Part shown: positions 1-5,266 of the stretch, in pieces
How positions within the stretch are numbered: position 1 is the first letter of the stretch
Layout: each line of letters starts with the position of its first letter
NCBI GenBank assembly: GCA_002862165.1
Contig: PKCL01000109.1
Span: 1-6,454 of the forward strand
DNA length: 6,454 nucleotides
Direction: 5' to 3'
DNA from: Planctomycetaceae bacterium
Lineage (GTDB): Bacteria > Planctomycetota > Planctomycetia > Pirellulales > UBA1268
The notes under the pieces: model-generated
What the model was told of the DNA's origin: nothing
Seen by the model: the letters and a program-made list of their open reading frames with translations, nothing else
The model's database searches: none
Translations under genes and position numbers: made by a program

Positions 1-258
1 TGAGCTGGCAAAAGCCATGGCATACCGTGCTTGATTGGAACGACGCTCCTTTTGCAAAGTGGTTCGATGGCGGCAAAATCAACGCAGCCGAAAAACTGCC
101 TCGATCGCCACGTTGTCGACGGGCGCGGCGATGAGATTGCGATCTACTGGGTGGGCGAGTGGGTGGGCGAGCCGGGTGGCACTCGAAACATCACGTTTTC
201 GGAACTCCTCAGGGAAACTTGCCACTTTGACAATGCGATGATTGGCCGCGGCGTTGTG
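1..258 (+). pseudogene. acs: Decayed N-terminal fragment of acetyl-CoA synthetase (AMP-forming)
   Basis: Plus-strand translation gives a recognisable piece of the N-terminal region of acetyl-CoA synthetase, the enzyme that makes acetyl-CoA from acetate, ATP and CoA. From about position 3 one frame reads WQKPWHTVLDWNDAPFAKWF then DGGKINAAE. The next frame continues NCLDRHVVDGRGDEIAIYW and, further on, TRNITFSELLRETCHFDNAM then IGRGV. The family pattern is KPW..VLDW..PPFAKWF.GGKLN..YNCLDRH. The two halves are joined by one extra A in the AAAAA run at 91-95. A 12-bp tandem duplication at 148-171 adds four residues. After GRGV the expected KKGDRV and everything beyond it is missing in all frames, and a stop follows at 271-273. 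Only about 85 of roughly 650 residues remain, so the catalytic AMP-binding motifs are absent. The fragment may begin left of the window. It faces pheT convergently. A single-base assembly error could explain the frameshift but not the lost C-terminus. Confidence 0.8.
148..171. repeat. Exact 12-bp tandem duplication (2 x TGGGTGGGCGAG)
   Basis: Two identical copies of TGGGTGGGCGAG lie head to tail at 148-159 and 160-171. In the acs remnant they encode WVGEWVGE where family members usually have one W.GE before PG. A slippage duplication in a sequence no longer under selection is the simplest explanation (inference). Confidence 0.9.
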
Positions 259-586
259 AGCCTTAGAAGTTGATACCCTAGAGGGCGTCGAGCTCAGTGA
301 TGGCTCCGTCAACCGCCACTTCCCACTCACAAACCTGACATCAACAGCATAGCTCATGCTAAGAGAATGTTTTTACAAAACACCACAACCTTGGAAACTG
401 ATTGGTGTGGAACACATAGTGTCCGCCGCGGCCATGGAAAATGAAGTCGGAGCGATAAATCGCACTCTCCGCACAGGTGTCACTCATCGCCAGATAGAGC
501 ACTTCGATCACGCTTCAAAGTCAGTCTTAATAAAGCAATGTAAAACTGTGTTTCATCAGGATCATCAGCTAGCTGCTCTTCATTTC
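259..586. other. Non-coding or unassigned region downstream of pheT
   Basis: About 330 bases separate the acs remnant from the pheT stop. All frames on both strands are interrupted or lack a credible start with a ribosome binding site. I see no tRNA, no hairpin followed by a T tract that would terminate pheT transcription, and no clear promoter. The only local symmetries are the 10-bp palindrome CAGCTAGCTG at about 567-576 and a GC-rich CCGCGG palindrome near 425-430. A plus-strand frame from 356 is open into pheT and a minus-strand frame at 359-487 encodes 42 residues, but neither resembles a family I know. The stretch is probably decayed sequence like its neighbour. Confidence 0.5.
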
Positions 587-2671
587 TTAACCTCGAAGAG
601 CTGCACCGACACGGTCCTGGCAGGAATTGACCATCGCGTCAACAAAAGCATTCGCTTGTTCAGCAGACAGAGTTTCTTTGAAGCTCCTGAGGCGGATTGA
701 TACAACCACACTTTTTTTGCCTTTACCAAGACGTTCAGCATCTCTCCAAATTTGACCAAGGCGGATACTTTCCAAGGCATCGCATTGCGTTGATTCAATC
801 GCAGCACAAATTGACGCCCATGAAATTGCTTCGTCAACTACAAGATTCATGTCACGATCAATCGACGGAAAGCTGCTCAGTGAAAAGAGTGTTGGTTCAT
901 ACATGGTGGTGAACTCAAGTCCATCAAGTCGAAGCTCTATTCCAACTGAATCTCTATCAAGACCGCACATTTTCATGACGTCTGCCGAAAACTCACCGAC
1001 AACGCCAATCCTGCGACTCTTTTCGCCTGAACGATGAAACAGAATCTCGGCGGACCGACCTGCCTGTAGAACCGCAGACTCAAACGGGTGATAGGTAAGC
1101 CCAAACTCGACGTCTGTGTGTGCAATCGGCTTCTCTGCAGATGACCATTCGTACAATCCCAACCGTTCAAAAATGGCTGCAGCAAAACCTTTCCCATGAA
1201 AGAAGTCACCTCCTGTTACCAACGCAAGCAACAAAGGCTCTTCTATCGGCGTTGTATCTTCCAACACATCATTCTCGCGCGAGAGATAGCAGTGTGCTAT
1301 CTCAAACAGATCACCATGAGAAGATCCTGAACTGAGACTGTTTGACCGTGCATCCAGCAAACTAGGAAGTAGCGTGCGGCGGAGTCTATCTGCTCCTTGA
1401 ACCAGAGGGGGGCTGCAAACGAGTGCAGGGGTACATCCCCAAGGACTACTCAATTCTTCAATTTTTTCACCAACGACACTTCGCGTCATTGCTTCACAGA
1501 AACCAGCAGCAACACAAGACTCACTCACTATCCGCACCATGCGTTCACGCGGTGAACGCTGGACAGGAACAGCCGTTATCGGAATATTCTCGGGTACGCA
1601 ATCATACCCTTCGACGCGAGCAACTTCCTCAACGAGATCAATTTCACGCGTGCAGTCACGACGCCACGTTGGCGCAAGCCAACGTATCACATCAGCCCCC
1701 GGCTCGTGTTCAACAAAGCCAAGTGATTGGAGGATCTCCCGTTGTCGCTGTTTGGGAATTGAGACACCTAGAACCTGTTCCACACGGTGCATACGTAAAT
1801 CAATAGTGGCCTGGCTGGAATCGAGGCTTCCTGCCTGAAACGCTGGAGCGGCAAAAGTACCACCAGCAAGATCGAGAATGAGTTCTACTGCCCTACAACT
1901 TGCCCATTCCACAGCAGCAGGATCAGGACCGCGTTCAAATCGATATGACGATGGACTTCCCAAAACCAGCGCGCGAGCAGCCGACCGTACAGGCAAAGGA
2001 GCAAATTGGGCTGACTCAATAAGAACATCTGTTGTTTCAGTTGATATTTCGGTCTCAGCGCCTCCCATCACTCCTGCAATGGCCACAGGCTGCTTCGAAT
2101 CCGAGATGACACACATCTCCGAAGTCAGCTCGTACTCCTTGTGGTTGATTGCAACGAATGATTCCCCTTGTCTAGCCCGCCGAACAATGATGTTATCACC
2201 GTGTAAGCTAGAAAGATCGAAGGCATGCAAAGGTTGGCCACACTCAAGCATGACATAGTTTGTTATGTCGACAACATTATTCACACTCGCAACACCAACG
2301 GCCTCAAGGCGACGGACGAGCCAGTCGGGGCTCGGGCCAACAGTGACGCCACGGATAAGACGCGCCGTATAGAAAGGGCACATATCTGTTGCGTCAATTG
2401 CCACCGAGAAAGGATGAGAGGCCTCTGGGCCCGTGATTGACGCCCTTGGTATTTTCAAGGGACGCTGAAACAAAACGGAAACTTCTCGTGCAACCCCTAT
2501 GTGACCAAGACAATCTGGTCGATTGCTCGTCACCTCGAGATCAATGGCCGTATCAACACCAACGTTTTTTGTTGATTCATGATTCAGTCCTGAGAGAAGG
2601 AGTCGCTCCGTCAACACATCAACTTCTGGCAGATCAACATACTCAGATAGCCAATCTAGGGACACAATCAT
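587..2671 (-). CDS. pheT: Phenylalanyl-tRNA synthetase beta subunit, short form without the N-terminal EMAP/OB domain
   Basis: This is the beta subunit of the cytoplasmic alpha2-beta2 enzyme that charges tRNA-Phe; it carries the editing site and tRNA-binding domains. It has 694 residues against about 790-800 for most bacterial PheT. The B1 start MIVSLDWLSEYVDLP is present. The sequence then runs through LLLSGLNHES directly into IDLEVTSNRPDCLGHIGVAR (about 43-62), so the roughly 100-residue EMAP-like OB insertion (B2) normally found there is absent. B3/B4, the editing module, spans about 95-270 with VNNVVDITNYVMLECGQPLH, VAIAGVMGG and SSYRFERGPD. B5 contains WLAPTWRRDCTREIDLVEEV (331-350) then ARVEGYD. 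The core includes ADRLRRTLLPSLLD (427-440). A C-terminal FDX-ACB domain covers about 595-694, with FPSIDRDMNLVVDE and GKKSVVVSIRL. The ATG overlaps the pheS stop as ATGA (2668-2671), indicating translational coupling, and GGGGGCAAGC precedes it. The gene ends ALRG, a usual family ending. The reading frame is intact and I judge it functional. Confidence 0.97.
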   Translation of the reverse strand: MIVSLDWLSEYVDLPEVDVLTERLLLSGLNHESTKNVGVDTAIDLEVTSNRPDCLGHIGVAREVSVLFQRPLKIPRASITGPEASHPFSVAIDATDMCPFYTARLIRGVTVGPSPDWLVRRLEAVGVASVNNVVDITNYVMLECGQPLHAFDLSSLHGDNIIVRRARQGESFVAINHKEYELTSEMCVISDSKQPVAIAGVMGGAETEISTETTDVLIESAQFAPLPVRSAARALVLGSPSSYRFERGPDPAAVEWASCRAVELILDLAGGTFAAPAFQAGSLDSSQATIDLRMHRVEQVLGVSIPKQRQREILQSLGFVEHEPGADVIRWLAPTWRRDCTREIDLVEEVARVEGYDCVPENIPITAVPVQRSPRERMVRIVSESCVAAGFCEAMTRSVVGEKIEELSSPWGCTPALVCSPPLVQGADRLRRTLLPSLLDARSNSLSSGSSHGDLFEIAHCYLSRENDVLEDTTPIEEPLLLALVTGGDFFHGKGFAAAIFERLGLYEWSSAEKPIAHTDVEFGLTYHPFESAVLQAGRSAEILFHRSGEKSRRIGVVGEFSADVMKMCGLDRDSVGIELRLDGLEFTTMYEPTLFSLSSFPSIDRDMNLVVDEAISWASICAAIESTQCDALESIRLGQIWRDAERLGKGKKSVVVSIRLRSFKETLSAEQANAFVDAMVNSCQDRVGAALRG

Positions 2672-3708
2672 GCTTGCCCCCGATCATGAAACTGCTCAAG
2701 AAACCGAATATCGTTTCGATAGAAGTCTCGGATATCCGCGACACCAAAACGACGAGCAGCGATTCGCTCCACACCCAAACCAAAAGCGAATCCACAAACT
2801 TCATCTGGATCGTAACCAACAGATTGAAGAACAGACGGATCGACCATGCCTGCCCCACCCATTTCGATCCAACGACCATTCCACTCCATATCAACTTCAA
2901 CGCTTGGCTCAGTGAATGGGAAAAAGGACGGCCTAAACCTGACACGAACATCACCGCCAAGAAAACTCGAGGCAAAAGACCTGAGTACACTCTTCAAGTG
3001 TGCCATAGTCGTGCCTGGCTCAATAAGTAGACCTTCGACCTGATGAAACATTGGGTAGTGTGTTGCGTCAGCAGTATCCGGGCGATAGACCCGACCAAGC
3101 GACACAATCCGCAGTGGTGGTTTGCGATGCTCCATGACTCGTATCTGTACGGTGCTCGTCTGAGAACGCAGGAGGACTGGTCGATCAGAATTAGCAACGT
3201 GAATGTAAAAATTATCAAGTGGGTCTCGAGCAGGATGCTCATTTGGTATTGCCAATGCCTCGAAGTTATGCCATTGGTCCTCGACTTCTGGCCCATCCAC
3301 CACTTCAAATCCAAGTTTCGACATGATCGAAGAAACTCTGCGAATCGTCTGAGTGATTGGATGTACACTTCCAAACCGAATTGGACTGCCTGGCAAGGTT
3401 ACATCAACTTGCTCAATGGCTTTGGCATCTTTCGATGCCGATTTCATCCGAGCAGAGGCTTCGACAAATAACGATTCGATTATTTTCTTTATCGCATTGA
3501 ATTGTTTTCCACCAACCGGCTTATCCTCACGACCAAGTTTGCCGAGCCCTTTTTGAATCGCCTTGAGCCGGCCATTTTTAGCACCCGAAAATACAACGCG
3601 AGCAGTTTCCAGCGACTCTACGTCTGAAACTTCCGACAGTGCTTGCTCAACCTCGGAACGCAGACTCTCGAGATCGGCTACAAAAGCATCGAGATTAAAA
3701 TTTGTCAC
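2668..3708 (-). CDS. pheS: Phenylalanyl-tRNA synthetase alpha subunit
   Basis: This is the catalytic alpha subunit of PheRS, a class II synthetase that activates phenylalanine with ATP and transfers it to tRNA-Phe with PheT. Its 346 residues are normal length. The N-terminal coiled-coil tRNA-binding region (1-95) includes FSGAKNGRLKAIQKGLGKL. The catalytic domain has HPITQTIRRV (116-125), the conserved NEHPARD (156-162), LLRSQTSTVQIRVM (179-192), motif 2 from GRVYRPDTADATHYPMFHQV (205-224), FRPSFFPFTEPSVEVD (258-273), GGAGMVDPSVL (284-294) and motif 3 GFAFGLGVERIAARRFG (306-322). The alanine in GFAFG, which sets amino-acid specificity, is retained. RSQTST replaces the commoner RTHTSP. The start is GTG at 3708-3706. 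No ATG exists in frame back to the stop at 3747-3745, and the GTG gives a normal N-terminus. No strong Shine-Dalgarno sequence is visible. It follows rplT by 45 bp and overlaps pheT by 4 bp. Confidence 0.97.
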   Translation of the reverse strand: MTNFNLDAFVADLESLRSEVEQALSEVSDVESLETARVVFSGAKNGRLKAIQKGLGKLGREDKPVGGKQFNAIKKIIESLFVEASARMKSASKDAKAIEQVDVTLPGSPIRFGSVHPITQTIRRVSSIMSKLGFEVVDGPEVEDQWHNFEALAIPNEHPARDPLDNFYIHVANSDRPVLLRSQTSTVQIRVMEHRKPPLRIVSLGRVYRPDTADATHYPMFHQVEGLLIEPGTTMAHLKSVLRSFASSFLGGDVRVRFRPSFFPFTEPSVEVDMEWNGRWIEMGGAGMVDPSVLQSVGYDPDEVCGFAFGLGVERIAARRFGVADIRDFYRNDIRFLEQFHDRGQA

Positions 3709-3753
3709 GAGCGGTAGACCGTTGCGAGGAACTTCATACGGCAGTTACAGGAA

Positions 3754-4128
3754 CTACGCGACAACCGCTTCCGGTAAACCAAGGCCCTCTCGGACCTGAC
3801 TTACAACAACATCGAACCCGGTCGGATCGAGAACTGCCATTTCTGACAATGTTCGTCGATCGAGTTCACAACCGATTTTTTCAAGGCCTGCAATAAATTG
3901 ACTGTAACGCAAACCACGCTCTCGGCACGCAGCATTAATTCTAATAATCCAGAGACGCCGAAAATCGCGTTTCCTGCGACGGCGGTCTCGCTTGGCAAAC
4001 ACTCCGGCCCGAATCACAGACTCTTTCGCAGTACGCAAAAGACGTCTACGACCTCCAACAGAGCCCTTCACTCGCTTGAGCAATCGTCGCTTGGCTCGCA
4101 ACCGCGGGACAGCATTTTTAGTTCGCAT
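3754..4128 (-). CDS. rplT: Large ribosomal subunit protein L20 (bL20)
   Basis: L20 binds 23S rRNA early in assembly of the large ribosomal subunit, and in E. coli and Bacillus it also represses its own operon. The protein has 124 residues, slightly above the usual 117-118 because of a short tail ending GLGLPEAVVA. The very basic N-terminal helix (MRTKNAVPRLRAKRRLLKRV) is followed by KGSVGGRRRLLRTAKESVIR. The strongly conserved RDRRRRKRDFRRLWIIRINA sits at about 48-67. The globular C-terminal part includes GLRYSQFIAGLEKIGCELDR then RTLSEMAVLDPTGFD. The ATG at 4128-4126 has AGAAGG (4141-4136) seven bases upstream, the clearest ribosome binding site in the operon. The gene is 94 bp downstream of rpmI with a hairpin in the gap, and 45 bp upstream of pheS. 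Confidence 0.97.
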   Translation of the reverse strand: MRTKNAVPRLRAKRRLLKRVKGSVGGRRRLLRTAKESVIRAGVFAKRDRRRRKRDFRRLWIIRINAACRERGLRYSQFIAGLEKIGCELDRRTLSEMAVLDPTGFDVVVSQVREGLGLPEAVVA

Positions 4129-4135
4129 GAAAAAA

Positions 4136-4141
4136 CCTTCT
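4136..4141 (-). promoter_or_regulatory. Ribosome binding site of rplT
   Basis: On the minus strand AGAAGG stands seven bases before the rplT ATG, separated by a T-rich spacer (TTTTTTC). It fixes the start and suggests that L20 is initiated independently of rpmI. Confidence 0.75.
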
Positions 4142-4189
4142 AAACTTTCACAATACTTGAAGTGTACCCTAAATCTTTTCGCAGAGTTT

Positions 4190-4213
4190 TAATCCTCTAG
4201 AAACAGAGGATTA
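4190..4213 (-). promoter_or_regulatory. Perfect 9-bp hairpin between rpmI and rplT
   Basis: TAATCCTCT and AGAGGATTA form a perfect 9-bp stem with a six-base loop (AGAAAC on plus, GTTTCT in the mRNA). It starts nine bases after the rpmI stop and ends about 61 bases before the rplT ATG. No T tract follows on either strand, so it is not a typical intrinsic terminator. It may be an mRNA processing or stability element, or part of an L20-responsive control site; the role is inference. Confidence 0.55.
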
Positions 4214-4222
4214 CACTGAGAC

Positions 4223-4426
4223 TCAATAGCTATTTGATGCAAGTGCTTCCACGATGTTTGGCGTATCTGATTTATCCAATACACCAGTTCCACGGAGATT
4301 TCGTTTTCTTTTCGCGGACACACGAACCTGAAGGTGACTTGTGCCGCTTCGACGATGCTTTACTTTCCCCTTGGCCGTTATTCGGAACCTTTTCTTCGTT
4401 CCTTTATGTGTTTTTTGCTTTGGCAT
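4223..4426 (-). CDS. rpmI: Large ribosomal subunit protein L35 (bL35)
   Basis: L35 is a small basic protein of the large ribosomal subunit. The 67 residues match the family's usual 64-67. Visible hallmarks are MPKQKTHKGTKKRFRITAKG, KVKHRRSGTSHL and KRKRNLRGTGVLDKSD, matching the typical MPK.KTHKG..KRF..T..GK.K....G..H....K..K..R.LR. The same frame is open upstream to 4594, but family alignment places the start firmly at the ATG at 4426-4424. The sequence before that ATG (AGAGACCAATTCACT) offers only a weak Shine-Dalgarno match (AGAG). It lies 91 bp after infC and 94 bp before rplT, the standard infC-rpmI-rplT order. Confidence 0.96.
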   Translation of the reverse strand: MPKQKTHKGTKKRFRITAKGKVKHRRSGTSHLQVRVSAKRKRNLRGTGVLDKSDTPNIVEALASNSY

Positions 4427-4517
4427 AGTGAATTGGTCTCTGACTTCTAGTGTTAATGCAATTTTAATTGTTGCGGCATATATCCGCGAAGTATTTCTAA
4501 TCGATGACGTCGTTGTT

Positions 4518-5018
4518 TTATTTTGGGGCCAATGTGCAGATAAGTCTGCGTCCAGTTTGTTGGGGTGATGATTCGACCTTCGCGATCTCCTCAAGTTGCT
4601 CTATAACGTGCCGCATGATTCGTTGACCCTCATCGATATGTGCCATTTCACGTCCACGAAAAATCACTGAAACGGTCACTTTGTCTTTGTGACCCAAAAA
4701 AGTCCGGGCCTTATTTATTTTGAATTCAATATCATGCTCACCCGTTTTTGGACGTAAACGAATCTCCTTAAGTTTTGTTTGATGGACGTGTGTCTTGTGC
4801 AGTTTTTTCTTTTGTTGATATTTGAACTTTCCGAAGTCCATAATCCTGCAAACAGGAGGACGCTCATTGGGGGCTACTTCAACTAAGTCGAGGCCTGCAG
4901 TCCGTGCTTCGGACAACGCATCGTCAGTTGGAATAATTCCCAGTTGGGCTCCGTCCGCACTGATGACGCGGATTGGGGAAATTCGAATTTGTTCGTTAAT
5001 GCGTTGCTGCTTCTCGAT
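4518..5018 (-). CDS. infC: Translation initiation factor IF-3, probable AUC start
   Basis: IF-3 binds the 30S subunit, keeps the subunits apart and checks start-codon and initiator-tRNA pairing. With the start proposed here it has 166 residues, close to the usual 170-180. The N-domain opens EKQQRINEQIRISPIRVIS and includes ALSEARTAGLDLVEVAPN and RPPVCRIMDFGKFKYQQKKK. The lysine-rich linker leads into the C-domain with KEIRLRPKTGEHDIEFKINK, VTVSVIFRGREMAHIDEGQ and the ending CTLAPK. Between the in-frame stop at 5048-5046 and residue 35 there is no ATG, GTG or TTG. The TTG at 4916-4914 is residue 35, inside a conserved stretch, and cannot be the real start. The AUC at 5018-5016 gives a normal N-terminus and has GGAG ten bases upstream. 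AUU (E. coli) and AUC (Myxococcus xanthus) starts are known for infC and serve autoregulation, because IF-3 discriminates against them. AUU at 5000-4998 is a weaker alternative. Confidence 0.95.
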   Translation of the reverse strand: MEKQQRINEQIRISPIRVISADGAQLGIIPTDDALSEARTAGLDLVEVAPNERPPVCRIMDFGKFKYQQKKKLHKTHVHQTKLKEIRLRPKTGEHDIEFKINKARTFLGHKDKVTVSVIFRGREMAHIDEGQRIMRHVIEQLEEIAKVESSPQQTGRRLICTLAPK

Positions 5019-5186
5019 GGCAAAAAAACTCCAAACCCGTGACGGCTACTGCCGGGCGGGCGGGACAGTTCCACGCACGTTACACCACGGCCAAAATCTT
5101 TTCATTGTCTCGTTCGATACGAGCACAACGTGGCAGTGAAATGAAGCCAGAAAATTTCGTGTTCCAGCCGAACCTTCATCACCAAG
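5019..5186 (-). promoter_or_regulatory. Long structured 5' leader of the infC operon
   Basis: If transcription starts near 5185, the infC mRNA has a leader of about 167 bases without a credible ORF. It can form several stems. One is a GTTC/GAAC hairpin (5161-5173). Another, at 5105-5128, has CTCGT/ACGAG around the loop ATCGA and is extended by TTGT/ACAA across a bulged G. A possible longer pairing joins GCCACG near 5131 to CGTGGT near 5090. A GC-rich run (CCCGCCCGCCCGG) lies around 5052-5064. In Firmicutes the infC-rpmI-rplT leader responds to L20, and E. coli has an L20 operator before rpmI. A comparable role here is inference, and I do not recognise a known leader family. Confidence 0.4.
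5029..5032 (-). promoter_or_regulatory. Probable ribosome binding site of infC
   Basis: GGAG on the minus strand lies ten bases (TTTTTTTGCC) before the proposed AUC start at 5018. The spacing is slightly long. It supports AUC over the in-frame AUU 18 bases further downstream. Confidence 0.55.
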
Positions 5187-5257
5187 TCCCTATTATTCCA
5201 GTACACGTAGGGGGTAGTCAAGCGGTCCCCCTTTGAATCGAGGACTGGTAGGGCTTG
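5183..5257. repeat. 75-bp imperfect inverted repeat overlapping the infC promoter
   Basis: The plus-strand arms CAAG, CCCTA, CCAGT and AGGGGG (5183-5214) are mirrored by CCCCCT, ACTGG, TAGGG and CTTG (5227-5257). Together they allow about 20 base pairs with small internal loops and a 12-base apical loop. The repeat begins ten bases after the stop codon of the upstream gene. In a transcript of that gene it could form a 3'-end hairpin, although no T tract follows. The -35 box lies in the apical loop and its 3' edge, and the -10 box in one arm. Confidence 0.6.
5192..5221 (-). promoter_or_regulatory. Predicted sigma70-type promoter of the infC-rpmI-rplT-pheST operon
   Basis: On the minus strand TTGACT (5221-5216; 5 of 6 to TTGACA) is followed after 18 bp by AATAAT (5197-5192; 5 of 6 to TATAAT). 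TGG directly before the -10 box gives an extended -10. The predicted transcription start is near 5185, about 167 bases before infC. It is the best promoter-like match I see in this gap. Confidence 0.55.
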
Positions 5258-5266
5258 CTGCCGGAA

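Noticed and set aside
359..487. 42-residue minus-strand ORF (MSDTCAESAIYRSDFIFHGR...)
   Set aside because: It has no Shine-Dalgarno sequence and no recognisable family. It could be decayed coding sequence, but the evidence is too thin to call.
480..586. Minus-strand reading NEEQLADDPDETQFYIALLR just after pheT, suggestive of a small protein
   Set aside because: The frame has no ATG, GTG or TTG start back to a stop inside pheT. PheT ends normally, so it is not a frameshifted extension either.
356..700. Plus-strand open frame of 114 codons running into pheT
   Set aside because: It overlaps the conserved 3' end of pheT on the opposite strand, has no clear ribosome binding site and resembles no family I know.
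2437..3030. 197-codon plus-strand ORF
   Set aside because: It is antisense to strongly conserved parts of pheS and pheT and reads as a shadow frame.
3735..3737. ATG upstream of pheS as an alternative start
   Set aside because: It is out of frame with PheS. The GTG at 3708 is the only reasonable in-frame start.
4427..4594. Upstream extension of the L35 reading frame
   Set aside because: It overlaps the end of infC and adds 56 residues not found in L35. The ATG at 4426 gives the canonical MPKQKTHKG.
5183..5257. 75-base folded region considered as a tRNA gene
   Set aside because: The length fits, but there is no T-loop GTTC.A motif, anticodon arm or D-arm pattern. The pairing is one long hairpin.
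5039..5257. Intrinsic terminator for the upstream gene
   Set aside because: No T tract follows the dyad on either strand, so only an inverted repeat is reported.
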